From Mnemiopsis leidyi (taxonomy: Eukaryota > Ctenophora > Tentaculata > Lobata > Bolinopsidae): a stretch of 38,769 nt of DNA. The stretch lies in assembly GCA_000226015.1 (NCBI GenBank), contig JH153043.1, forward strand, positions 53,061-91,829. Reading direction: 5' to 3'. Of this stretch, positions 1 through 12,581 are shown in pieces. Under the pieces are notes generated by a model. The model ran no database searches, was not told where the DNA came from, and was given only the letters and a program-made list of their open reading frames with translations. The stretch's first letter is position 1. Each line of letters opens with the position of its first letter. Position numbers and translations under genes: made by a program.

Positions 1-56
<56 letters not shown>
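1..56. repeat. (CA)n microsatellite at window edge
   Basis: An uninterrupted CA dinucleotide run continues off the left edge. No gene is seen from here to the 33-bp array at 372. Confidence 0.99.
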
Positions 57-57
<1 letters not shown>

Positions 58-371
58 GGGGGGGTCTACATTGCCTTTCTTGTCTAGCCCTGACTACTGT
101 ATTCGATATCTCTAAATACACACTGTTCTCCAATAGTCAGGGTGTTTGTTGGGTCGTCTTCTGGATATTCTTACTGAATTTAGAGATACATATTTGAATC
201 TGCTCTTGTCATGTACTTGTACTACTTCATACTACTTCTCTGTGCCTTGTCAATGTACACTTGTAATAGCTGTATCGACTTCTACAAAGGGCCTGATAGT
301 CAAAGGGTCCCTATTGTTATGAAGTTTCGGAATTCGCCGGTAAAGTACATTGAAACATTCACATCTTAGAG

Positions 372-701
372 TTGTAGAGCTCCTTTTGAAGTTAATGAAC
401 TGAATTGTAGAGTTCCTTTTGATGTTATAGAACTGAATTGTAGAGTTCCTTTTGATGTTATAGAACTGAATTGTAGAGTTCCTTTTGATGTTATAGAACT
501 GAATTGTAGAGCTCCTTTTGAAGTTATAGAACTGAATTGTAGAGCTCCTTTTGAAGTTATAGAACTGAATTGTAGAGTTCCTTTTGAAGTTATAGAACTG
601 AATTGTAGAGCTCCTTTTGAAGTTATAGAACTGAATTGTAGAGCTCCTTTTGAAGTTATAGAACTGAATTGTAGAGCTCCTTTTGAAGTTATAGAACTGA
701 A
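372..701. repeat. 33-bp minisatellite, 10 units
   Basis: Ten consecutive 33-bp units differ at one to three positions (for example GAGTTCC/GAGCTCC and GATG/GAAG). Because 33 is a multiple of 3, the minus strand stays open across the array as an 11-residue repeat with core QFSSITSKGAL. I see no start context, splice sites or homology, so I treat the open frame as a by-product of the repeat. Confidence 0.97.
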
Positions 702-805
702 CTGTAAAAAGTTAAGATCGTAAAAACGCAGCACAAGTTTAGCCTCTGTAACTAACTCGTGTGTACGGAGTATATCTATATAATGGACTGTGTTAAAATC
801 GTGGT

Positions 806-1182
806 GTGTAGTAAGCTAGTGTAGTAAGCTAGTGTAGTAAGCTAGTGTAGTAAGCTAGTGAAGTAAGCTAGTGTAGTAAGCTAGTGTAGTAAGCTAGTGT
901 AGTAAGCTAGTGTAGTAAGCTAGTGTAGTAAGCTAGTGTAGTAAGCTAGTGTAGTAAGCTAGTGTAGTAAGCTAGTGTAGTAAGCTAGTGTAGTAAGCTA
1001 GTGTAGTAAGCTAGTGTAGTAAGCTAGTGTAGTAAGCTAGTGTAGTAAGCTAGTGTAGTAAGCTAGTGTAGTAAGCTAGTGTAGTAAGCTAGTGTAGTGA
1101 GCTAGTGTAGTAAGCTAGTGTAGTAAGCTAGTGTAGTAAGCTAGTGTAGTAAGCTAGTGTAGTAAGCTAGTGTAGTAAGCTA
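806..1182. repeat. 13-bp minisatellite (GTGTAGTAAGCTA), 29 units
   Basis: Twenty-nine 13-bp units are nearly identical, with a G-to-A or A-to-G change in two of them. Such homogeneity suggests recent expansion or ongoing homogenisation. The unit is not a multiple of 3 and there is no coding frame. The flank from 1183 to 1635 holds nothing I recognise. Confidence 0.98.
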
Positions 1183-1635
1183 GTTCTGTACCGTGTACTG
1201 CACGCTTTATTACAGACACATTGTACTCCTCACTTTGGCAAGAGAGAAGTAAGCTGTGTGATTTACTGTGGTATATTGGGAGAGAGAAGTCTTATTCTCA
1301 CCGGTTAGCTTCACCGCTGTGGTTTTTGGAAACATGCCAACTTTCGTGTTCTGTCAGGGCTTCAACCATTCTCGTTTTTGTGGCTTTAATCGATATCAGA
1401 GGAAAAGCCGGGGTTTTAATATAAGCCAATAAAACAGCAGAGTAAAGGTAATATTTGCGAGTTCCCGATATTCAGCTGTCGGATTCATCTCTATCTCGTA
1501 ACAAAAACAAGGTCTCACACAAACTCCCACACATTCCGTTCAACTACCACTCATTTACCAGGATTCACTAATCACTATATTGTCTTGCCTTGTTCACTCA
1601 GTTTATCAACCCACTAGATTATGCTAGACCCCAAA

Positions 1636-1712
1636 CCCCCCTAAAATTCCACATTTTCAGGATGCTGTTAAACTCGGCCCCCTTCTAAAATTCCACATTT
1701 TCAGGATGATGC
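1636..1712 (+). repeat. Duplicated splice-acceptor segment upstream of SH2 exon
   Basis: The pyrimidine-rich acceptor sequence CTAAAATTCCACATTTTCAG occurs twice, ending at 1660 and at 1704, each followed by GATG. Both copies look like functional 3' splice sites. They would enter the SH2 frame in different phases: the first gives phase 0, the second needs two upstream bases. Confidence 0.85.
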
Positions 1713-1965
1713 TGGAACCCGCTACAGTTCCAGACGGTTGTTACCTGGTCAGAGAATCCAAACGAGGACCCGGACAGTTCGCCATTGACGTGAAGTTCAA
1801 CTTCATGGTGAAACACATCAAGGTGGTCTACATAGAGGGGGTCGGCTACTCTCTAGCTCCCTCCAAGACTTTCAACTCTATCGTGGAGCTGGTCACGCAT
1901 TATCAGAGGAGCACCCTGGGTCAGGTGTTCAGAGACTTACAGACTAAACTAACTGTTCCTTACAG
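1705..1965 (+). CDS. SH2 domain exon, Vav-like (partial gene)
   Basis: This exon encodes most of an SH2 phosphotyrosine-binding domain. The betaB block reads GCYLVRES, with the invariant phosphotyrosine-binding Arg. It is followed by FAIDVKFN, VKHIKV and the C-terminal block KTFNSIVELVTHYQ...LGQVF...L.VPYR. The VKHIK block and the spacing of the C-terminal half resemble the SH2 of Vav-family Rho GEFs more than p85 or Src types; p85-like is the main alternative. A good acceptor ends at 1704. A possible donor (CAG/GTGCTT) is at 1966; read-through gives five more codons and a TGA at 1982. The SH3 exon expected after a Vav SH2 was not found in the repeat-rich DNA downstream, nor were upstream exons. 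SH2 is near certain; the Vav assignment is moderate. Confidence 0.85.
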
Positions 1966-1984
1966 GTGCTTACCTGGATCCTGA

Positions 1985-4254
1985 GAGAAAACAGATGTAA
2001 TAATTATGTTGTTTTTGTAGTCAGACTGAATTGTGCGGGATGTGGAAGTGCTGCTCCGTGAATTGGAAACTTGCCAGGTTTAGACTTTGGGATCTAGTTG
2101 AGAATCGGTAGGGTCGAATAAGGTTGTTGGTAGATAACACTGAAGTGAGGTAGGCTGGTAAGGTGTATTGAATATGCACTTCAAGTGCGTATTGTCGTAT
2201 GTGTTAAATATTTTGTGTGCTGCTCTGTTCAAATATTTTCTGTTATAGTTGTTGCGATCATGTACTATCGTGTTTACCAGTGACACTCCGATAATATGTA
2301 AATTTTAATCTTATCTTCTTTTCTCGGAGAGTCTCTTGAAAATTACTTTTAAATTTCCTTTTTTAGAGGGCCGAAAAATGACTTAGATTTTTAAAACAGG
2401 TTAAATGAAATTTCTTTAATTGCTTTTTTATCGAATTTTATCAATAACAAAAATTAAATTGTAGATGCACTGAATTTTAATGTTTATCTAAAGGTAAGTG
2501 TATCTATAAAGCTTTCAAGGCTGTTCGCATAGTGCACATTGCCTTTTGTTAAGCCTTTGCGCTTAATTTTCGTGTAAAATTCTGATATTCTACAGTTCGT
2601 CCTTGTAATAATTTCCATTTAAAAATGTTTCACGATGATTTTTATAGATCACTTTAGTTGATAAGATTTTAAAGGGTATAATTGATTGTGTTGTCACAGT
2701 ACGACTACATAAGTTTAATTGTTAAAACGGTCTTTAAGTAACGTAAGTCGAATCAGGCTACTGATTTACGCTTAAGAGACGAATATTGATCATAACATAT
2801 TTGTGTCGAATTATAATTGTTTATTTTTTCATGATGTTTATAAGTTGCTGGTTATGGCAGCAAGAATTTTTCTGCTAATTGTTAAGACGTTTTCTTACAG
2901 TGATTAACCAAGACGCTTTGAAGTAAAGACTATCAGTTTTTTCCACGTCTCAACGTTGATGATTACTAAGGGGGATATGTATGTGCGGATCGCATCTTGT
3001 TTTAAAAGTTTTGTGTATTATATTGCAGCTTTTTTTTCGAACTCCCATATTGGGAGACGCGACCGCCCCGTTCTGTTTTCTCGTGACCACGTTTTTTAAT
3101 GTTGTGTAACGTTACATTTAACGTTGCTAAGCTTCCTTTAACGTTGTCAAGGTAACAGAACAACATTTCCCCTTGTCATGTGGTACGTCAGAAGTTTTCT
3201 TTGTTAATGCTGACTTTTTGTATAGAATAACTGAATATCTCTTGTCGTTTTACTGCATTCCAGGCATTCATTCTAGAACTTTTCTTCATTACCCTCTTAA
3301 CACTCTTGCCTCACAAAGACGTGTATCTATATTTTGAATACACTTTCACGTCAGACCTCAATAAACACGCCCCAATTTCATCACATTTCCAGATTGCTGT
3401 TTTGAGAACCAGCTGTCAATTACTCTAATTAACCTGCTCGTTATTTTCCTCTGGAATTGTCTTAAATCTTTAAAACCGTAAATGCGGAAGTTGGTGCCCG
3501 CCCTAAGAATGGCATCACTCTTCGTTAAATTAAGTAATTTGTTACGAAATTTACCGCGCCATCAGTTCATTTTCCCACTGCCGCTCATCTGTAGAACTGT
3601 TAAAGTCAGAAATTAAAATTGGAAAAACTATTTCCGACTACTCCGTGGAAAAAGCTTGGAAAATTTAAATTTAAATTTCGAGAACAAAGCTGCTGGAGCA
3701 ACCGAAACAAAGGGACATTGTGAAACTGCAGAATTATCTCTTTGTTCCTTGCACACTTCTCCCGTCTACATAATACTCTTGTCCGTGTGTTTGTCTGTCT
3801 GTTTGTCTGCTCGACATTGTGTAGGTGTTGTCCGGTACTGCACGTGCAATTTGTATACTAAAATTAAAATAGCTACACAACATTCTGAGAAGGTTTCTCT
3901 AAATGAGATGTTTAAGAGATAGGACTATTTACTGAATACTGAGGAGTGAGGTCTTGTATAATGTCCGTGAGATTCTCTAAGTCTTGATCTTATCATTTTA
4001 GGATCTTTGAAATATTATTTAATTTTATTCTCCCTTTCATTCCCGCACTGGGCTGACAATCTATTATCATATAAAATTGTACTAAAAGTACAGAAATATT
4101 TAACACCAGCCACACTAGTTCAAGTCATCACTTTCCAGTCCCGTGACAAGTTGTTTAAAGAACGGTTTGTAATAACACTAGCTGCAGCTTATAGAGTATA
4201 ATGAGTTATGTGAATATGAAACCGAGTAGTGTCGTTACAAGTTAATGATTAATG
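1985..4254. other. AT-rich non-coding stretch
   Basis: About 2.3 kb of AT-rich sequence. All open frames are short, without domain motifs or convincing splice-site pairs. It may be an intron or 3' region of the SH2 gene. Confidence 0.5.
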
Positions 4255-4382
4255 TAAGTCTGTGTGTTTGTAAGTCTGTGTGTTTGTAAGTCTGTGTGTT
4301 TGTAAGTCTGTGTGTATGTAAGTCTGTGTGTATGTAAGTCTGTGTGTATGTAAGTCTGTGTGTATGTAAGTCTGTGTGTATT
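4255..4382. repeat. 16-bp minisatellite, 8 units
   Basis: Eight units of TAAGTCTGTGTGTTTG. The first four end in TTTG and most later ones in TATG, so two sub-variants expanded as blocks. Confidence 0.95.
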
Positions 4383-4509
4383 GGCTTAGTGTCGTATCTA
4401 CTGTAATATGTTTGTTATGTTCACTAATGTATTTACTGTACTACATATGTATTCGATATTTACTGTTCCATACATAATAACACCGTACTCACTTTTTGCA
4501 TGCAAGGCA

Positions 4510-4560
4510 ACTCATATTAGAGAGAAGGCTACTCATATAAGAGAGAAGGCTACTCATATT
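4510..4560. repeat. 21-bp tandem repeat, about 2.5 units
   Basis: Units of the form ACTCATAT(T/A)AGAGAGAAGG plus CT lie in tandem. The array is short and no function is evident. Confidence 0.8.
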
Positions 4561-4810
4561 AATGGGAATCTAATGGAATTACTAAGATCAATACAGTTAT
4601 ATTGTATCTTACCCCTTTGTGTATCGCTGTGTAAAGTTTGATTTTTATTTATTTATTTTATTACTTCAAGAAAAGAAGATAAGAATATTTACAAACTTAC
4701 CTTAATGTAAAAATGTAAGGCGTATTTGTCTACATAGTTATACAGGCGACTGTACCTATAGAGCATTATTACGTTGTAACTAAGGTGGTCCTGCACACTG
4801 TGATCCGGTA

Positions 4811-4849
4811 TTATCACGTGATATCACGTGATATCACGTGATATCACGT
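4811..4849. repeat. Palindromic 10-bp repeat carrying CACGTG E-boxes
   Basis: The unit ATATCACGTG is iterated so that ATCACGTGAT, a perfect palindrome, appears three times, followed by a variant ending CACGTC. It could form a cruciform or act as a clustered E-box for bHLH factors. No gene starts within the next kilobase. Confidence 0.8.
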
Positions 4850-5247
4850 CATGACAGTGACGTCTAACAGCAGGTTTAACTTGAATACAGGTTTAATGTT
4901 AACGTGTGTATATGGTTACTCCTGGGGACACACCTGCATTATTGAGTTGACGTCTTCTCAGAAATACGAGTAATATACGTGTAATATATGTGTAATATAT
5001 GTGTAATATAATGTGTAAGGTATGTGTAATATGTAACCTCGCCCAAGGAAATGCTTAATGAAATGGGAGATTAATTACAGACATACAGAAATATCCAGCA
5101 GTATTGTACCGCCTGTTTAATGAACTGCACACCGTAAACACAGCTAGTGTAAATTTGATGAGCTCTCTTATTTCTCTCTCTCTATCTCTAGCTCTCCCTC
5201 TCTCTCTCCTTTTTTTCTCTCTCTTCACTGACACAGACATTTATATT

Positions 5248-5288
5248 AGGACACAAATTCTACATATTTGACGTAGAATTTGTGTCCT
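5248..5288. repeat. Perfect 16-bp inverted repeat with 9-nt loop
   Basis: AGGACACAAATTCTAC at 5248-5263 is exactly complementary to 5273-5288, with loop ATATTTGAC. One further base pair (5247/5289) extends the stem. Similar sequence continues outward with a small bulge (ATTTATA on one side, TATAAAT on the other). There is no poly-T run typical of a Pol III end. It may be a fold-back element remnant or a structured RNA. Confidence 0.9.
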
Positions 5289-6039
5289 ATAAATATCTGA
5301 TACTGTACCAGGAATCATTATATTGTTGAAGGGACCATCTACAAGCACAGTGTAATGGAACTCGATAGAGAAATCTTTGTTATGAATAAGACTATGAGGA
5401 ACTTAGGCATCTTTTTGTCTGATTTGTTACAAAAACGATGCATGCATTAAACCTTATAGTCCCGTTTTCCTTGTATCTTTTTCCTCCATCTTTTCATTTT
5501 ATTTTCCAAACATTCCAATCATTACAGATACTGAAATTGAACCCCACTGCCAGAGTGTGTATCCGGATCATCACCCTGTCCCTTGTCACCTTGTCACCTG
5601 TCATGCTCCGCCCCCTTATCTTCATGTCGACTTCCAGTTTAAAGTGCAGTTTGCAACATAGATGTCCTACATGGTGACATATCATTACATACTGTAACAT
5701 AACATGACATACCATTAAGTCGCACCCCGTTGAAAGAAGAACCCAGAAAAGTCACAGAGCTGGGGATGATTTTAGCTTGTCGGGGGTGAAGTCACAGAGT
5801 TACATCATCACAACACCGAAGTGTGGAGAGAAGCCAACTGAGATTGCCGACAATTAGCAAGCCTGCTATTCCTGGTCTACAGATTGTTAATTAAATTGTA
5901 AACTGAAGACAGCTGTAAGTTTATTGGCAAACACCGGTCGTCTCACTAAAACCAATAAATCTAGGTTGACTTGTACGCCGCGTGTATTTTTGTTCGCTCT
6001 AACGCAAACATTCGCACCGTGTAGTCACAGTATGTACAG

Positions 6040-6152
6040 ACCGTGTAAATACAGTGTATATACACAGTGTATACACAATACAAATCGTCTAGATACAGTG
6101 TATATACACAGTATGTACACAATACATATCGTCTAAATACAGTGTATATAGA
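6040..6152. repeat. About 44-bp tandem repeat, 2.5 copies, rich in TGTATATACA palindromes
   Basis: Copies share ATACAGTGTATATACACAGT and AATCGTCTA-like blocks. Many positions form short palindromes, so both strands give look-alike spurious open frames of Tyr/Thr/His residues. Confidence 0.8.
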
Positions 6153-6369
6153 CATGTGGTCAACTTCACCCCACGATATCTCATATACACGTATCTACCC
6201 AATCGTATCTTGTACAATGAACGCAGCTGTGCACAGAAGCACTGAGATTTGCTGATGTGTATTCACTGGTTTACAATACATTGTGCAGTGGAGGCACCAT
6301 GTGAAGTTACGCTTTGTCTATCTTGGTAATACGTTAGGTATCTAGTCAGTTTCTGTAGAACTGTGTCTG

Positions 6370-6560
6370 TTTGTGTTTCTTAGTCTGTCTATATGTTTGT
6401 GTGTGTTAGTGCCTGTGTATTTGTTAGTGTGTCTGTTTGTCTTTCTATATGCTTGTGTGTGTTAGTGCCTGTGTATTTGTTAGTGTATCTGTTTGTCTTT
6501 CTATATGTTTGTGTGTGTTAGTGCCTGTGTGTTTGTTAGTGTGTCTGTGTGTCTGTCATA
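6370..6560. repeat. Roughly 60-bp TG-rich tandem repeat, 3 copies
   Basis: Repeated blocks contain GTGTTAGTGCCTGTGTATTT and TCTGTTTGTCTTTCTATATG. The array is imperfect and non-coding. Confidence 0.75.
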
Positions 6561-6569
6561 GTGTCTGTG

Positions 6570-7417
6570 TCACTGTGTTGTCTGTGCTTATATGCCCTTT
6601 AATGGATTAGTTTCTGAACTCTGTCTGTCGCTCCAATGTATCTAGCTAGATCTAAGTAACTAGGTTAATATTGTCTGTGAGAGCGCAGTATTGTCAGCCT
6701 GGTTTTGTTATTCAAAATAACATTATTATTCATGCTATTCACGTTGGACTTGAGCCAAGCTTTTAAAAGTAGTTGTCATAGACCGTCTGCTCTTGATCAC
6801 TTTAAAAGCTTTTGTAGATTTACAGAGCCATTATAGTGTTGCATTAAGTTGACAAAGTTGTTGTATCATTCTATAACCGTGGGACACATTGTTTAGTGTG
6901 TTACTTTAAAACAGAATTGCTTGTTAAGATGTACAGCGTACAGACCTGTCACCAAATACTACATACTGTTTGTTATTGATTGACAGGCCAGGAAACTGCA
7001 CAAAATATATGATGTGACAGCCCAGAATACAAGAAATCAGGAGTTTGGATATCTTTAATTAGCGTTCTTGAGTAACTTATATTCGAATGTCTAATAGCAT
7101 GCTGTATCTTGGCTTTTTTCCCAGCGATAGGGTTTGCCAAACACGCTATGAATCGAGATTTGATTTTTAGTACAGCTTTCGAAGCTTTCTGATTGACATT
7201 TTTCCTTCAAGGAAAATTAAACCAAGATTTCACCAAACCATGGGATACAAAATACTTTAGAGCTGATAAAAAATTTAACATTGTCTTTCCCGGAAGTTTT
7301 GTCCTGCAATCACGTTTTTCTCTAATTAAATCCCAACAGAAATGATGCACTTGCTTACCATATCAATAAACCAAGTTTTCTCTAGCAGCTGCAGATTGAA
7401 TTTCACACACGGCACAA
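6570..7417. other. Non-coding stretch
   Basis: AT-rich sequence with no open frame longer than about 60 codons and no motif I recognise. Confidence 0.5.
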
Positions 7418-7736
7418 GTGTAAGGAAATATCGCGACATTATGAGTTTAGTGTAAGGAGATATCGCGACATTATGAGTTTAGTGTAAGGAGATATCGCGA
7501 CATTATGAGTTTAGTGTAAGGAGATATCGCGACATTATGAGTTTAGTGTAAGGAGATATCGCGACATTATGAGTTTAGTGTAAGGAGATATCGCGACATT
7601 ATGAGTTTAGTGTAAGGAGATATCGCGACATTATGAGTTTAGTGTAAGGAGATATCGTGACATTATGATTTAGTGTAAGGAGATATCGCGACATCATGAG
7701 TTTAGTGTAAGGAGATATCGCGACATTATAAGTTTA
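7418..7736. repeat. 32-bp minisatellite containing ATATCGCGAC, 10 units
   Basis: Ten nearly identical 32-bp units, each with GGAGATATCGCGACATTATG. The eighth lacks one base and has CGTG instead of CGCG, a likely deamination change at a CpG. CpG-bearing units this uniform imply recent expansion or low methylation. Confidence 0.96.
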
Positions 7737-7783
7737 GGGCTGACTTTTTTAAGCTGCATCACCGACTTGGTGTTTCGGCATGC

Positions 7784-7820
7784 GAGGTTTTAGCGACTCG
7801 AACGGTTCGAGTCGAACCTC
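7784..7820. repeat. Bulged hairpin with B-box-like core
   Basis: GACTCGAA-CGG-TTCGAGTC forms an 8-bp stem. It is nested in an outer GAGGTT/AACCTC stem with an asymmetric bulge. The segment GGTTCGAGTC resembles the tRNA T-loop/B-box, but no acceptor stem, anticodon arm or A-box fits around it. Confidence 0.7.
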
Positions 7821-7952
7821 TCAGCACTTATGTCAAAGTTTATAATTAGTGTAAGTATTCTTGATTAGCTACCTCCAGTTTTTTCGAGTTGTAACTAAAG
7901 GAAACTCGGGTTTACTCCCTGTCTACTGTACAGACACTGAACCCTGTAAACA

Positions 7953-8087
7953 CAGTTCTGTCTACTGTACATTGTACACACAGTACTGTCTACTATACAT
8001 TGTACACACAGTACTGTCTACTGTACATTGTACACACAGTACTGTCTACTGTACATTGTACACACAGTACTGTCTACTGTACACACT
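7953..8087. repeat. 28-bp minisatellite, about 4.8 units
   Basis: Units of 28 bp contain ACTGTCTACTGTACATTG followed by TACACACAGT. Near-palindromic TGTACATTGTACA recurs in each unit. Confidence 0.93.
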
Positions 8088-11536
<3,449 letters not shown>

Positions 11537-11687
11537 TTTACTTGAACTTACTTTCTGGTTTTGATAAAACTACCACTTTCCTAGGCTGCATGTCCGCTAG
11601 CAATGTAGCAGGTTTACTTGAACTTACTTTCTGGTTTTATAAAACTTCCACTTTCCTAGGCTGCATGTCCGCTAGCAATGTAGCAGG
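11537..11687 (+). repeat. Tandem duplication of about 75 bp covering a splice acceptor
   Basis: Copy 1 (11537-11612) and copy 2 (from 11613) are nearly identical, differing by one base length and a substitution. Each contains CTTTCCTAG and ends in GCTAGCAATGTAGCAG, so the candidate 3' splice sites of the following exon are doubled. Confidence 0.9.
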
Positions 11688-11788
11688 TTTAATACCCGAC
11701 AGAGATAGCGACAGTTCGGACGATGAGTTCCTAGATGCCCTTGAGTTGATCGAGAACGAGCCCGAACCAGTAGAAAATGTAAATACAG
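11687..11788 (+). CDS. Penultimate exon of a gene with an FFAT-like motif
   Basis: The exon encodes an acidic tract followed by DDEFLDALE, which fits the FFAT core (EFFDAxE with an acidic lead). FFAT peptides recruit lipid-transfer and contact-site proteins to VAP on the endoplasmic reticulum. The acceptor chosen is GTAGCAG at 11680-11686; an alternative is CTTTCCTAG upstream. The donor ACAG/GTTCGT leaves one base, which joins the next exon in frame (GAC, Asp). The rest of the gene was not found and the family is not identified. The motif match is seen; binding to VAP is inference. Confidence 0.6.
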
Positions 11789-12003
11789 GTTCGTAGTCAG
11801 GGAGGAATGTCGGGGCGCATTTCACATTCCTGCTGTTATGTGTCGATCTAATTTGGGTTTTAAATGTTTATATGAATCATTAACATCACAACTAACCATC
11901 TTGTTCCCTTTTTTCTTAGCATAATAAGATTATAGACAGACCGATCTTAGCGGGTCATATTTATATTTTAGTCCTAAATTTAACCCTAAGCTCTGTCCCT
12001 CAG

Positions 12004-12203
12004 ACAACAGCTCAGTCGAAAGACATAGTATCGCCAGCTCGCGGAGTCAGAACGAAGTTGAAGTAGATGGCGGCAGTATCACCTCCCCAAAATCAGTGAC
12101 GTCATCGCGGTCCGTGACGTCATCACAGAGTGCTCAGTCTTCAACTCCAAGTACACCCTCTGGCTCTAGCCGACATGGGACGTTGCCTCCTGGCACTGGT
12201 TAG
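12004..12203 (+). CDS. Final exon of the FFAT-motif gene, Ser-rich tail
   Basis: After the acceptor CCTCAG at 11998-12003 the frame continues from the previous exon and encodes a Ser/Thr-rich, low-complexity tail (VTSSRSVTSSQSAQSS core) ending LPPGTG then TAG at 12201-12203. A GTTAGT within the last codons could be a donor, but an in-frame stop and a polyadenylation signal 110 bp downstream favour a terminal exon. The tail has no recognisable domain. Confidence in coding status is moderate, resting on frame continuity and composition. Confidence 0.6.
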
Positions 12204-12314
12204 TAGATTATTTGAGTTTCTCATGGAAAGAATTAAAACACAAGCTCTACATTGTGCCGAAGGAGTTTGGACCTTCTTGAACTAGGTTAATATATATCCA
12301 TCCCTTATGCACTC

Positions 12315-12320
12315 AATAAA
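12315..12320 (+). terminator. AATAAA polyadenylation signal
   Basis: Canonical AATAAA lies about 110 bp after the TAG of the FFAT-motif gene and about 260 bp before the end of the convergent sulfotransferase A. Confidence 0.5.
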
Positions 12321-12581
12321 TGTATTTAATTTGTAGTGTTGAAATAGTTTAAAACCTTATTTAGTTCCACGGATAGGGTGATTAAACCATTCAAGTCTAG
12401 TTACCACGTGCAAATTAACTATATTGAAGAGAAAGCTCAGCTTTTTTCGAATTTGGTTCAATAAAACAGACTTTCTTATTCAAAAATTTTTCCATATTAA
12501 AAACTCAAGAAAGAACAAATTATAAAAAGAGTCAAAAGATACCCTAAGAAAAAAACAAAGCAATCTATCTGTATGAATAAT

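Noticed and set aside
366..734. 122-residue minus-strand frame with an 11-residue repeat
   Set aside because: Explained by a 33-bp minisatellite whose unit length keeps a frame open; no start, splice or domain evidence.
372..1182. CRISPR-like array of direct repeats
   Set aside because: Units are contiguous with no unique spacers, and the window is animal DNA.
7784..7820. tRNA gene suggested by GGTTCGAGTC
   Set aside because: The segment is half of a simple inverted repeat; no acceptor stem, D-arm or anticodon arm can be drawn.
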